Assembly (NCBI GenBank): GCA_024637315.1
Contig: JAGXFH010000025.1
Location: 38,737-102,736 of the forward strand
DNA length: 64,000 nucleotides
Reading direction: 5' to 3'
Source of the DNA: Brevirhabdus sp.
GTDB taxonomy: Bacteria > Pseudomonadota > Alphaproteobacteria > Rhodobacterales > Rhodobacteraceae
The notes under the pieces are model-generated. The model saw nothing but the letters and a program-made list of their open reading frames with translations, was not told the origin of the DNA and did no database searches. Of the stretch, positions 8,382 to 17,957 are shown in pieces. The translations under genes were made by a program, and so were the position numbers. How positions within the stretch are numbered: the stretch's first letter is position 1; the number at the start of each line of letters is the position of its first letter.

Positions 8382-9458
8382 TCAGTTCGGGATGTCGCCG
8401 GTCAGGCCTTCGACGTAGAAATCCATGCCAAGCAGAGTGCCGTCATCGGCAGTTTCGCCCTCGGCGAGCCATGCGGAGCCATCCTGCTTGTTGATCGGGC
8501 CGGTGAACGGGTGATACTCGCCCGATGCGATCTGGTCGCGAAGCGCGAGGGCTTGCGTGCGCACCTCCTCAGGCACGATATCGGAAATCTCGCCGATCTC
8601 GACCATTCCGGACCCGATACCACCCCAGGTGTCCTTGCTTTCCCAAGTGCCGTCCAGGACTGCCCCTACGCGCTCGATGTAATAGGGCGCCCAGTTGTCG
8701 ATGATCGACGAGACACGCGGCATCGGCGCATATTCCGCCATGTCGCTGGCCTGGCCAAAGGCATAGACGTTGCCCGCTTTTTCGGCTGCGGCATGCGGTG
8801 CGGTGGAATCGGTATGCTGAAGGATCACATCCGCACCCTGCTCGATCAGCGCCGTCGCGGCGTCCGCTTCCTTGGCTGGGTCGAACCAGGTGTAAGCCCA
8901 GATGATGGAAAATTCGACGTCCGGGTTGGCTTTCTTGGCGTGGATGAAGGCGCTGTTGATGCCACGAATAACCTCGGGGATCGGGAATGATCCGATATAG
9001 CCGATCTTGTTGGACTTGGTGATATTCCCTGCGATCAGCCCCTGTATGGCGCGGCCTTCATAGAACCGCGCGCCGTAAGTCGCGGCGTTGTCAGCCCGCT
9101 TGAATCCTGTCGCATGCTCGAATTTCACGTTCGGAAACTTCTTGGCGACGTTGATCGTCGGATCCATGTATCCGAAGGATGTGGTAAAGATGATGTCCGC
9201 CCCTCCCAGCGCCATTTGGGTCAATGCGCGCTCGGCGTCCGCACCTTCGGGTACGCTTTCCTGATAGACGGTCTCGACCTTGTCGCCAAATTCCTCTTCG
9301 ACCGCCAGCCGGGCCTTGTTATGCTCATAGGTCCAGCCACCGTCGCCGATCGGTCCGACGAAGATGAACCCGGCCTTGACCTTGTCCTGCTGGGCGAAGG
9401 CGGTGCCTGCTAGTCCGACAGCCAGAACGGCCCCGGCAAGAATTGATCGTCTGTTCAT
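8382..9458 (-). CDS. BMP-family ABC transporter substrate-binding protein (purine/nucleoside type)
   Basis: 358 aa. N-terminal signal peptide MNRRSILAGAVLAVGLAGTAFA with a cleavage-like AFA-Q. The mature part is a PnrA/BMP periplasmic-binding domain: GFIFVGPIGDGGWTYEHN, a TTSFGYMDP segment and GFKRADNAATYGAR. BMP proteins bind nucleosides or purine bases. It is the last gene of the operon with two permeases and a double ATPase, and lies downstream of xanthine dehydrogenase genes, so a purine base such as xanthine, hypoxanthine or guanine is the likely ligand (inference). GGGGAG precedes the ATG. Confidence 0.93.
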   Translation of the reverse strand: MNRRSILAGAVLAVGLAGTAFAQQDKVKAGFIFVGPIGDGGWTYEHNKARLAVEEEFGDKVETVYQESVPEGADAERALTQMALGGADIIFTTSFGYMDPTINVAKKFPNVKFEHATGFKRADNAATYGARFYEGRAIQGLIAGNITKSNKIGYIGSFPIPEVIRGINSAFIHAKKANPDVEFSIIWAYTWFDPAKEADAATALIEQGADVILQHTDSTAPHAAAEKAGNVYAFGQASDMAEYAPMPRVSSIIDNWAPYYIERVGAVLDGTWESKDTWGGIGSGMVEIGEISDIVPEEVRTQALALRDQIASGEYHPFTGPINKQDGSAWLAEGETADDGTLLGMDFYVEGLTGDIPN

Positions 9459-9510
9459 AAGTCACTCCCCTTTGGTATGGGCGTTTCGCCCGGATTTTCG
9501 AGTATTGCCC

Positions 9511-10443
9511 CTAATGCGAGGCATGGAAAACGCGACCCAGCGCGGCCGGCGCGCCCAGGGCGGCGCGGCTGCGATTGGCCGACATGATGACCAGCACGAG
9601 GATGGTTATCAGATATGGCGACATCGACAAGTACTCGACCGGGATTGCGACGCCTGCTGCCTGCAGATTCAGCTGCAGAACCGTGACCCCGCCGAACAAG
9701 TAGGCACCGATCAGAACGCGCCATGGTCGCCAGCTTGCGAAGACGACGATGGCAAGTGCGATCCAGCCCGCGCCGGCGGTCATTCCTTCGGTCCATTGCG
9801 GGACGCGGATCAGGCTGACATAGGCGCCGCCAAGACCGGCGCAGGCGCCCCCGAACATGATAGCCAGCAACCGGATCAGCACGACCTGGTAACCTAGCGC
9901 ATGCGCCGCATCGTGGCTTTCGCCGACCGCGCGCAGGACCAGCCCGGCGCGGGTGAACTTGAGAAAGGCCCAGACCCCGGCAATCAGCGCGATCGAGAAA
10001 TAGACCATCAGGTCGTGCTGAAACACGATCCGTCCGATCACGGGGATGTCGGACAACAGCGGGATGTTCACATCTGCGGTGACTGGGGCCTTGATGCCGA
10101 CATAGCCCTGCCCGATCAGCGCCGAAAGGCCGAGACCGAAAAGCGTCAGTGCAAGGCCGGTCGCCACCTGGTTCGACAGAAGGTACTGCGTGAGGATCCC
10201 GAATAGCAGCGACAGGACCGCGCCACCAAGAGCCGCGGCAACAAAGCCGATGGCGGGACTGCCGGTCTCCACCGCGACGACGAAGCCGCAGACTGCGCCG
10301 GTGATCATCATGCCTTCCACGCCCAGGTTCAGGACGCCGGATTTTTCGCAGACCATCTCGCCGATGGCGGCCAGAAGGATCGGCGTGGAGGCCACCATGA
10401 TGGAGGCCAAGAGAATGAGCGGGTTGATCGAGGACAGATCCAT
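9511..10443 (-). CDS. ABC transporter permease (purine/nucleoside, BPD_transp_2 family)
   Basis: 310 aa, about eight to ten hydrophobic segments. The conserved GEMVCEKSGVLNLGVEGMM block near the N-terminus is typical of the second permease of BMP-type nucleoside importers (NupQ/YufQ-like). ATG at 10443 overlaps the stop of the first permease as TGATG; a GTG one codon earlier is also possible. It forms the membrane pore together with the preceding permease. Confidence 0.92.
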   Translation of the reverse strand: MDLSSINPLILLASIMVASTPILLAAIGEMVCEKSGVLNLGVEGMMITGAVCGFVVAVETGSPAIGFVAAALGGAVLSLLFGILTQYLLSNQVATGLALTLFGLGLSALIGQGYVGIKAPVTADVNIPLLSDIPVIGRIVFQHDLMVYFSIALIAGVWAFLKFTRAGLVLRAVGESHDAAHALGYQVVLIRLLAIMFGGACAGLGGAYVSLIRVPQWTEGMTAGAGWIALAIVVFASWRPWRVLIGAYLFGGVTVLQLNLQAAGVAIPVEYLSMSPYLITILVLVIMSANRSRAALGAPAALGRVFHASH

Positions 10444-11525
10444 CACGCGGCCTCCGTCTTGCCAAAGCGAATGCGGAAATTGGTCAGCACGTCGACTGCC
10501 AGAAGGAAAAACAGCAGCATCCCTTGCAAAAGCTGGATCGCCGCGGCCGGCAGGCCGAGCGTGCTTTGCGCAGCCTCGCCGCCGATATAGGTGAGCGCCA
10601 TCAAGAGGCCGGCCAGAAGGATTCCAACCGGGTGCAGCCGGCCAAGGAAGGCCACGATGATCGCGGTGAAGCCGTAGCCGGAATTGAAATCGATGCTGAT
10701 CTGGCCTGCGGGGCCGGTAACCTCGAACATTCCGGCCATTCCGGCCAGGGCGCCAGAGGTGCCGAGGCAGAACAGGATCAGCCGCGACGGGTTGACGCCG
10801 GCAAAGCGTGCCGCGCGGGGCGATTGCCCGGTGACGCGGATCTGGAAGCCCAGAATGTGACGCGACAGCAGGACATAGGCGAAGATCACCGCGATGAAGG
10901 CCGCGACCACACCCCAGTGGATGCCGGCGCTTTCGATCAGGTAGTCATTGTGGGCGGCGGGGAAATCCTTGAAGTTACGGCTGCCCGGAAAGCCCATGCC
11001 TTCGGGGTTCCGCAGCAAGCTGGACGAGACCGAAGCCAGCATCGATTCGGCCACATAGACCAGCATCAGCGAGACGAGAATTTCATTGGTGCCGAACATC
11101 ACCTTGAGCGTCGCCGGGATCATCGCCCAGGCCCAGCCGCCGAGCGCGCCGGCAAAGATCATCAGCGGGAAGATCAGCGGGTTTTCAGTCGGATAGAAGG
11201 CCAGACCGATGCCCGCGCCGCAGATCGCACCGACGATATACTGGCCTTCCGCCCCGATGTTCCAGATCCCGGCGCGGAAGCCGAGCGAGAGGCCGATGGC
11301 GATCAGGATCAGCGGTGCGGCTTTGACCAGAAGCTGGCCGCGATAGTAGAAGGCGAATTCGCCGAACACCGGATCCCAGAAGATCGTGCGGATCGATTCG
11401 ACCGGGTTCTTGCCGAGGAAGGCAAACAGGATGCCGCCGGCGATCATCGTCAGCACGACCGCCAAGGGCGGTGTCAGCAGCGTCCACATCCGCGACGGCG
11501 AGGGGCGTTTTTCAAGCGTCAACAT
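10443..11525 (-). CDS. ABC transporter permease (purine/nucleoside, BPD_transp_2 family)
   Basis: 360 aa from the ATG at 11525 (MLTLEKRPS); another ATG at 11543 is possible. A polytopic protein with the family block GLSLGFRAGIWNIGAEGQYIVG cut across one membrane segment, and FAGVNPSRLI in the cytoplasmic coupling loop that meets the ATPase. Partner of the second permease in the same importer (NupP/YufP-like). Overlaps the end of the ATPase gene by 14 bases, consistent with coupled translation. Confidence 0.92.
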   Translation of the reverse strand: MLTLEKRPSPSRMWTLLTPPLAVVLTMIAGGILFAFLGKNPVESIRTIFWDPVFGEFAFYYRGQLLVKAAPLILIAIGLSLGFRAGIWNIGAEGQYIVGAICGAGIGLAFYPTENPLIFPLMIFAGALGGWAWAMIPATLKVMFGTNEILVSLMLVYVAESMLASVSSSLLRNPEGMGFPGSRNFKDFPAAHNDYLIESAGIHWGVVAAFIAVIFAYVLLSRHILGFQIRVTGQSPRAARFAGVNPSRLILFCLGTSGALAGMAGMFEVTGPAGQISIDFNSGYGFTAIIVAFLGRLHPVGILLAGLLMALTYIGGEAAQSTLGLPAAAIQLLQGMLLFFLLAVDVLTNFRIRFGKTEAA

Positions 11526-13041
11526 GAGCCACCTCCATATCATGAGCGCCGCCCATCATCAGGCCGATCTCGTCCACCGTCAGCGTTTTAGCCGGGCGCG
11601 GCGAGGTCAGCCGACCCTCGTTCAAAGCCGCGAAGCGGTCGGAGATTTCCATCAGTTCATCAAGATCCTGAGAGATGCAGATCACTGCAGCACCGCGTGC
11701 CGCGATATCGAGCAATGCCTGCCGGATATCGGCGGCGGCAGAGGCATCGACGCCCCAGGTGGGCTGATTCACCACCAGCAGGTCGGGCTGTTGCAGAACC
11801 TCGCGTCCGATGACGAATTTCTGCAAGTTGCCGCCCGACAGCGACCGCGCCGCGTTGTGCGGCCCCGGTGTGCGCACGTCGAAGGCCTTGATGATCTCGT
11901 TGGCGAAATCCTCGGTGGCGCTCCAGTTGATGAAGCCGTTCTTGGCGAGGTTTCGGCGGATCGTGCCGGTCAGGGCGGCGTTTTCGGTCAGGCTCATGTC
12001 CGGCGCGGCGGCGTGGCCGAGACGTTCCTCTGGCGCGGCCAGCAGGCCCAGGGCACGGCGGGCATTGGGGCCGAGATGGCCGATCTCCTGGCCTTTCAGC
12101 TTGACCGCGCCGCGCGGCGCCAGGCTCTCGCCCGAAAGGGCTGCCAGCAATTCGTCCTGGCCGTTGCCGGCGACGCCGCCGATGCCCAGAACCTCGCCGG
12201 CCTGAACCGACAGCGAGACAGCCTTCAGCGAGGTGCCGAAGGGGTTCGAGGATTTGACCGACAGGTTGGTCAATTCCAGCACCACATCGCCGAGATCGGC
12301 GCTGTCGCGGCTGGGCGTGTGCAGGGTCTGGCCGACCATCATCTCGGCCAGTTCGCGGGCCGAGCTTTCACGCGGATTGGTGGTGCCCACGACCTTGCCC
12401 AACCGAAGGATCGTGGCACTGTCGCAGAGCGAGCGGATCTCTTCGAGCTTGTGCGAGATATAGAGGATCGCGGTGCCCTCGTGGCTGAGCTTGCGCAGCG
12501 TTTCGAACAGGATCAGCACTTCTTGCGGTGTCAGAACCGAGGTCGGTTCATCCATGATCAGAAGTTTGGGGTCCTGCAACAGGCACCGGATGATCTCGAC
12601 CCGCTGGCGTTCCCCGGCGCTGAGTTCGCCGACCAGACGGTCGGGATCGAGCGGCAACCCGTAGGTTTCCGACACCTTGCGGATGCGCTCTGACAACTGG
12701 CGCATCGGCGGCGGATCTTCCATGCCAAGGGCGACATTCTCGGCGACGTTCAGCGCCTCGAACAGCGAGAAGTGCTGGAACACCATCGCCACGCCGGTGG
12801 AGCGCGCCGCATGTGGGGTGGCGGGTTCATAGGGCGCGCCCTTCCAAAGCATGCGGCCGGAATCGGGGCGCACCAGCCCATAGATCATCTTGACCAGCGT
12901 CGATTTGCCGGCGCCGTTTTCGCCCAGAAGCGCGTGGACCTCGCCCGGTGTCACGCTGAACGACACCTTGTCATTCGCGATAACGCCGGGATAGGCCTTG
13001 GTCACGCCTTCGACGGCCAGAAGCGTTTCATCGTTGTCCAT
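11512..13041 (-). CDS. Double-domain ABC transporter ATPase for purine/nucleoside import
   Basis: 509 aa with two ABC cassettes, as in sugar and nucleoside importers (NupO/YufO-like). First cassette: Walker A GENGAGKST (40-48), Q-loop VFQHF, signature LSAGERQ, Walker B LLIMDEPTS. Second cassette: degenerate Walker A GVAGNGQDE, signature LSGGNLQK, and VNQPTWGVD where Walker B normally has D-E. Only the first site is therefore expected to hydrolyse ATP well, as is usual in this class. Its ATG directly abuts the xdhC stop with no gap. Confidence 0.94.
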   Translation of the reverse strand: MDNDETLLAVEGVTKAYPGVIANDKVSFSVTPGEVHALLGENGAGKSTLVKMIYGLVRPDSGRMLWKGAPYEPATPHAARSTGVAMVFQHFSLFEALNVAENVALGMEDPPPMRQLSERIRKVSETYGLPLDPDRLVGELSAGERQRVEIIRCLLQDPKLLIMDEPTSVLTPQEVLILFETLRKLSHEGTAILYISHKLEEIRSLCDSATILRLGKVVGTTNPRESSARELAEMMVGQTLHTPSRDSADLGDVVLELTNLSVKSSNPFGTSLKAVSLSVQAGEVLGIGGVAGNGQDELLAALSGESLAPRGAVKLKGQEIGHLGPNARRALGLLAAPEERLGHAAAPDMSLTENAALTGTIRRNLAKNGFINWSATEDFANEIIKAFDVRTPGPHNAARSLSGGNLQKFVIGREVLQQPDLLVVNQPTWGVDASAAADIRQALLDIAARGAAVICISQDLDELMEISDRFAALNEGRLTSPRPAKTLTVDEIGLMMGGAHDMEVAHVDA

Positions 13042-13977
13042 TCAGCTTACCCTGTCCCTTTTGGCCTCTGTCCGGGCCTTGTGTTCAAGCAGATCCGCCG
13101 CCACGCCGATGGCGATGGCCTGCGGGTGTTTGCCGAGGTCCGGACGCCCGATCGGGCAGCGGATCCGGGCGATCTGCGTCTCGGTATGGCCGAGATCCCG
13201 CAGCCGTTTGCGGAACCGCGCCCATTTGGTGCGGGATCCGATCAGCCCGGCCGCCGCAAAGCCGTGGCCGAGCAGGCGGTGGCAGAGTTCCAGATCGAGC
13301 GCATGCGAATAGGTCAGGATCAGGTGTTCGGCGTCGGCGGGGGCATAGTTCACCAGATCGGCGGGGTTGGCCGCGATCAGCTGGGTCACACCCGGCGCGA
13401 GGGTTTCGGGGAACCGGTCCGGCGCGGTGTCGATCCAGGTCAGGTCGAACAGGTCGAGCGGTGCCAGCACCGATATGATGGCCCGACCGACATGGCCGGC
13501 GCCGAAGATCCAGAGCGGCCTGCGCGGCACCGATACGGGTTCCAGAAGCCAGTTCTCGGCAAAGGTCAGGCCGCTGGCCTGGCGAGCGTTGCGGACCTGT
13601 TGCAGCCGGCGCTGGATGACCAGCGGCGGCTCTGCCGCGCGGCCGAGATTGCGCAGGACATAGGGTTCGGTCAGGGCCGCGACCCGCGCGCTGTCGTAGA
13701 TCTCGGAGACCAGCACCACCGCGCCGCCGCAGCATTGCCCGAGGCCGGGACCGAGCGGCACCCGGTCGACGCGGTCCACGGTCAGGCCGCGCGCCCGTTC
13801 CGCGGCTTCGAATTCCAGCGCGCCGCCGCCGATGGTGCCGCTTTGCCCGCCGGACCAGACCAGCATCGCCGCCCCCGGTTCGCGCGGCACCGAGCCCGCG
13901 ACCTCGGCGATCACCACCCGGATGACGCGGCCGTGTTCGGTGACGGCGTCGCGCAGGGCTTGCAGATCGAAGCTCAT
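13042..13977 (-). CDS. xdhC: Xanthine dehydrogenase accessory protein XdhC
   Basis: 311 aa from the ATG at 13977 (MSFDLQAL). XdhC binds molybdenum cofactor, helps convert it to the sulfurated form, and delivers it to XdhB. The protein has the N-terminal XdhC/CoxI block VAGSVPREPGAAMLV and GTIGGGALEFEA, the central CCGG motif of GQCCGGAVVL, and a C-terminal Rossmann-like part starting IFGAGHVGRAI. The ATG overlaps the xdhB stop as ATGA (13974-13977). It sits between the enzyme genes and the transporter genes. Confidence 0.95.
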   Translation of the reverse strand: MSFDLQALRDAVTEHGRVIRVVIAEVAGSVPREPGAAMLVWSGGQSGTIGGGALEFEAAERARGLTVDRVDRVPLGPGLGQCCGGAVVLVSEIYDSARVAALTEPYVLRNLGRAAEPPLVIQRRLQQVRNARQASGLTFAENWLLEPVSVPRRPLWIFGAGHVGRAIISVLAPLDLFDLTWIDTAPDRFPETLAPGVTQLIAANPADLVNYAPADAEHLILTYSHALDLELCHRLLGHGFAAAGLIGSRTKWARFRKRLRDLGHTETQIARIRCPIGRPDLGKHPQAIAIGVAADLLEHKARTEAKRDRVS

Positions 13978-16376
13978 GTCTTGACCCGGTCGAGTGTGGT
14001 CAGGATGCATTCCGCGGTGGCGGGTGCGTCGAGCGCCGGATAGCTGTCGCCGCAGGCGGCGATCGCATCCGACAGCGCCATCAGCGCCGAGATCCCGAGC
14101 ATGAACGGCGGTTCGCCAACCGCCTTGGAGCGGTAGATCGTGTCCTCGCGGTTGCGCCCGTCATGCAGCGCCACGTTGAAGATGTCGGGCCGGTCGGAAC
14201 AGGCCGGGATCTTGTAGGTCGAGGGCGCATGGGTGCGCAGGTTGCCCTTGTCGTCCCAGACCAGTTCCTCGGTTGTCAGCCAGCCCGCGCCCTGCACATA
14301 GCCGCCCTCGATCTGGCCGATGTCGATGGCCGGGTTCAGCGATGTGCCACAATCGTGCAGGATGTCGGTGCGCAGGATCCGGTTCTCGCCGGTCAGGGTG
14401 TCGATGACGCATTCGGTCACCGCCGCGCCATAGGCGAAATAGTAGAACGGGCGGCCCTTGCCGGCGACCCGGTTCCACTCGATCTTCGGGGTCTTGTAAT
14501 AGCCGGTGGCCGACAGGCTGACGCGGTTTTCATAGGCGAGTTTGACGGCCTCGGCGAAGGTCAACACCTCGCCGCCGACCTCGACCCTGTTGTCGGCAAA
14601 GCGGACATCGCGGGTCTGGTAACGCTCGCCGAGGAATTCGGCGATGCGGTCGCGGATCGTGTCGCAGGCGGCCTTGACCGCCATCCCGTTCAGGTCCGAG
14701 CCCGAGGAGGCGGCGGTGGCCGAGGTGTTCGGCACCTTGGCGGTATCGGTCGCGGTGATCTTGACCGATGCCAGATCGACGCCGAACGAGGCGGCGGCCA
14801 CCTGCGCAACCTTCTGGAACAGGCCCTGGCCCATTTCGGTGCCGCCGTGGTTCATGTGGATCGAGCCGTCCTGATAGACATGCACCAGCGCGCCGGCCTG
14901 GTTGAGATGGGTCAGCGTGAAGCTGATGCCGAATTTCACCGGGGTCAGCGCGATGCCCTTCTTCAGCACCTCGTTCTGCGCGTTCCACTCCGCGACGGCC
15001 TTGCGCCGCGAGCGGTAGTCCGAGGTCTGCTCCAGCCTGTCGCAGAGGTGGTTCAGGATGAAATCCTCGACCGCCATGTGATAGGGCGTGGTCTGGGCAT
15101 CCTTGGGCGGCTGCGGCGCCCGTCCGGCGGTCGCGGGTGCGCCGCGAGAGGTCAGGTCGGCATCGCTGTCGGCGGGCACCGGGCGGCCTTCGTTGATCGG
15201 GGCGGGTCCGGCTTCGGCGCCGGCGCTACCGGTCGCATCGGCATAGAAATTCGCCCGCCGCACGTCATAGGGATCGCGCTCCATCGCATGGGCGATGTGA
15301 TCAAGCACCCGCTCGATCCCGAGCATCCCCTGCGGCCCGCCGAAGCCGCGATAGGCGGTGGCGGACTGGGTGTTGGTCTTCAGCCGGTGGCTCTCGATCC
15401 GGGCGGCGGGCAGGTTGTAGGCATTGTCGGCATGCAGCATCGCGCGGTCGGCGACCGGGATCGACAGGTCCAGCGCCCAGCCGCAACGGGCATATTGCCG
15501 GAACTCGATGCCGGCGATGCGGCCGTCGTCGTCATATCCGACATCGTATTCGATGCGGAAATCGTGGCGCTTGCCGGTGATGATCATGTCGTCGTCGCGG
15601 TCGTAGCGCATCTTGCAGGGCCGCCCGGTCAGCCGCGCGGCCACGGCGCAGCCGACGGCCAGAGCGTTGCCCTGGCTTTCCTTGCCGCCGAAACCGCCGC
15701 CCATGCGCCGGGTCTCGACCCGCACGGCGTTCATCGGCGCGCCGATCGCCTCGGCGACCTTGTGCTGGATCTCGGTCGGGTGCTGGGTCGAGGAATGCAC
15801 CAGCATGTCGCCGGCTTCCTGCGGCAGCGCGAGCGCGGCCTGGCCTTCGAGGTAGAAATGTTCCTGCCCGCCCATGGTGATGCTGCCCTGCAGGCGGTTC
15901 TTCGCGCCCGCCAGCGCGGCGGCGGCGTCGCCCTTGGACCAGACGATCGGGCCATCCTCGAACCGGCTGTCGGCGGCGAGGGCGTCCTCGATCGTCAGGA
16001 TCGCGGGGCGTTCGGCATAGTCGATCTTGCCCAGACGGGCCGCCTTGCGGGCGGCAAGGTGGGTTTCGGCGACAACCAAGAAGATCGGCTGGCCGACATA
16101 ATGCACCGTGCCCGTGGCCAGCAGGGGTTCGTCATGCACCGAGGGCGAGACGTCATTGGCGAAGGGCAGGTCGTCGGCGGTCAGGACCGCGACGACGCCG
16201 GGCGCGCGGCGCACCGCATCAAGCTCGATCGCGGTAACCTCGCCGCGCGCGACCGTGGACAATCCGAAGGCCAGATGCAGGCAGTTCGCGGGCACCGGAA
16301 TGTCATCGACATAGCGGGCCTGACCGGTCACATGCAGCGGCGCCGCGTCATGCGGCAGGGGCTTGGCGACAGTCAT
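13974..16376 (-). CDS. xdhB: Xanthine dehydrogenase molybdopterin-binding subunit XdhB
   Basis: 800 aa. Large molybdopterin subunit of the two-subunit bacterial enzyme that oxidises hypoxanthine to xanthine and xanthine to urate. It has the N-terminal a/b hammerhead [26 protein letters not shown] (the cofactor-proximal Gln), [10 protein letters not shown], the substrate-pocket [11 protein letters not shown] with its Arg, and [12 protein letters not shown] with the catalytic-type Glu near the C-terminus. Start at 16376 is fixed by the ATGA overlap with xdhA and by homology; the open frame upstream to 16715 is a shadow of xdhA. Confidence 0.96.
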   Translation of the reverse strand: MTVAKPLPHDAAPLHVTGQARYVDDIPVPANCLHLAFGLSTVARGEVTAIELDAVRRAPGVVAVLTADDLPFANDVSPSVHDEPLLATGTVHYVGQPIFLVVAETHLAARKAARLGKIDYAERPAILTIEDALAADSRFEDGPIVWSKGDAAAALAGAKNRLQGSITMGGQEHFYLEGQAALALPQEAGDMLVHSSTQHPTEIQHKVAEAIGAPMNAVRVETRRMGGGFGGKESQGNALAVGCAVAARLTGRPCKMRYDRDDDMIITGKRHDFRIEYDVGYDDDGRIAGIEFRQYARCGWALDLSIPVADRAMLHADNAYNLPAARIESHRLKTNTQSATAYRGFGGPQGMLGIERVLDHIAHAMERDPYDVRRANFYADATGSAGAEAGPAPINEGRPVPADSDADLTSRGAPATAGRAPQPPKDAQTTPYHMAVEDFILNHLCDRLEQTSDYRSRRKAVAEWNAQNEVLKKGIALTPVKFGISFTLTHLNQAGALVHVYQDGSIHMNHGGTEMGQGLFQKVAQVAAASFGVDLASVKITATDTAKVPNTSATAASSGSDLNGMAVKAACDTIRDRIAEFLGERYQTRDVRFADNRVEVGGEVLTFAEAVKLAYENRVSLSATGYYKTPKIEWNRVAGKGRPFYYFAYGAAVTECVIDTLTGENRILRTDILHDCGTSLNPAIDIGQIEGGYVQGAGWLTTEELVWDDKGNLRTHAPSTYKIPACSDRPDIFNVALHDGRNREDTIYRSKAVGEPPFMLGISALMALSDAIAACGDSYPALDAPATAECILTTLDRVKT

Positions 16377-17740
16377 GGGGCGACCTCCAGCACGCGGGTC
16401 GGCTGGCCCTGATCTTCGAGGAAATAACGCATCAGCAAGTTCTGCGCGCTCTTCATCCTGTAGCCGGCCGAGGCGCGCATGTCGGACATCGGCGTGAAAT
16501 CCTCGGCCATGGCCGCCATGGCCGCCGTCACGGTTTCGCGGGTCCAGGGCTGTCCGGCCAGCGCGGCCTCGGTGGCTGCGGCGCGTTTCGGGATGCCGGC
16601 CATGCCGCCATAGGCGATCCGGGCCTCGGTGACCTTGCCGGCTTCGGTGCGGATGCTGATGCAGCCGCAGACGGCGGAAATGTCCTGATCGAAGCGCTTC
16701 GTCAGCTTGTAGCATTTCAGCCGGTCGGGCTGGCGGGGAAAGCTGACGGCCTCGACGAATTCGCCCGGCGCGCGGTCCTGCTTGCCGTAGTCGAGAAAGA
16801 AGTCCTGCAGCGGCAGGTCGCGGCGGCTGTCGCCCTTGCGCAGGTGCAGCGTTGCCCCCAGCGCGATCAGCGCCGGCGGGCTGTCGCCGATCGGCGAGCC
16901 ATTGGCGATATTGCCGCCGATGGTCGCGGCATTGCGGACCTGGACCGAGCCGTAGCGGCGCAGCATCTCGGCGAAATCGGGGTGCAGCGGGGCGATGGCT
17001 TCCATCAATTCGGTCACGCTGGCGCAGGCGCCGATGCGGACGGTGTCGTCGGTGATTTCGACGGACTTGAGATCATCGACGCGCGCCAGGAACGCGACTT
17101 CTTTCAGCTCGTCGAGGCGCTTGGTCACCCAGAGCCCGACATCCGTCGCGCCGCCGATCAGGACGGCATCGGGATGCGCGGCGTACCATTCGGCGAGCTC
17201 ATCGGACGAGGTGGGGATCGCGATGTCGCTGGCGCCGGCGTCGAGCCTGGCCAGATCCTCGGCCATCCAGTCCGGCACGGGCGCGCCGGCCGCGGCTTCT
17301 GCGGCGCGGATGATGGGCGCATAGCCGGTGCAGCGGCAGAGGTTGCCGGCAAGCTGATCGTCATGGTCGCTGCGGCCGTTCTTGTGAGCCGCGGCCATCG
17401 AGACGATGAAGCCCGGCGTGCAGAAGCCGCATTGCGAGCCGTGATGCTCGACCATCGCCGCCTGTACCGGATGCATCTGGCCGTCGGGGCCGGAAATCCC
17501 CTCGACGGTGCGCACCGCCTTGCCATGCAGTTGCGGCAGGAACAGGATACAGGCATTCACCGCGCGGCTGCCGCGCTGATCGGAGACGATCACCGTGCAG
17601 GCCCCGCAATCGCCCTCGTTGCATCCCTCCTTGGTGCCTTTCAGCCCGCGAATTTCGCGCAGCCAATCCAGCAATGTCCGGGTCGGGGCCTCCCCCTCGA
17701 CGCGAACCGTCTCTCCGTTCAGAAGAAACTCCACTCCCAT
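16373..17740 (-). CDS. xdhA: Xanthine dehydrogenase small subunit XdhA (2Fe-2S and FAD domains)
   Basis: 455 aa from the ATG at 17740 ([10 protein letters not shown]). Residues 1 to about 160 carry two [2Fe-2S] clusters: [11 protein letters not shown] and the partner Cys of [10 protein letters not shown], then QCGFCTPGF and [11 protein letters not shown]. Residues about 170-455 are the FAD domain, with [10 protein letters not shown] and [15 protein letters not shown]. It moves electrons from the molybdenum site on XdhB to NAD+. First gene of the operon; the region to dnaE upstream is the only place for its promoter. Confidence 0.96.
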   Translation of the reverse strand: MGVEFLLNGETVRVEGEAPTRTLLDWLREIRGLKGTKEGCNEGDCGACTVIVSDQRGSRAVNACILFLPQLHGKAVRTVEGISGPDGQMHPVQAAMVEHHGSQCGFCTPGFIVSMAAAHKNGRSDHDDQLAGNLCRCTGYAPIIRAAEAAAGAPVPDWMAEDLARLDAGASDIAIPTSSDELAEWYAAHPDAVLIGGATDVGLWVTKRLDELKEVAFLARVDDLKSVEITDDTVRIGACASVTELMEAIAPLHPDFAEMLRRYGSVQVRNAATIGGNIANGSPIGDSPPALIALGATLHLRKGDSRRDLPLQDFFLDYGKQDRAPGEFVEAVSFPRQPDRLKCYKLTKRFDQDISAVCGCISIRTEAGKVTEARIAYGGMAGIPKRAAATEAALAGQPWTRETVTAAMAAMAEDFTPMSDMRASAGYRMKSAQNLLMRYFLEDQGQPTRVLEVAP

Positions 17741-17859
17741 GTCGTTTATCCGCCGCTTTCTTTTCAATCAGACCTGCGGCGCGACTGCCCGATGCGGCGT
17801 AAAGCAGAGGCGCGGCCCGTTGACTGTCGTGTAGCAAAGCGTGAAAAAATCGTTATGGC

Positions 17860-17920
17860 AAGAAATGATTCTTTCGCTGAACCTTAAGGTCTTTCAAATA
17901 TCCGCGAAAGGTTGGACGGC
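17860..17920. promoter_or_regulatory. Nested dyads in the xdhA/dnaE divergent region
   Basis: The 217-bp region between the xdhA and dnaE starts contains CTTTCGC (17871-17877) and its complement GCGAAAG (17914-17920), 36 bases apart, flanking the perfect palindrome ACCTTAAGGT (17881-17890). Just left of them is AAGAA-ATGA-TTCTT (17860-17873). Such clustered dyads suit a purine-responsive repressor of the xdh operon, but no regulator gene is in the window. No strong sigma70 pair was found for either gene. Confidence 0.4.
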
Positions 17921-17957
17921 TCTTCCGCTGCGTGACGGGCTCGCATAGAGTTTAGGA

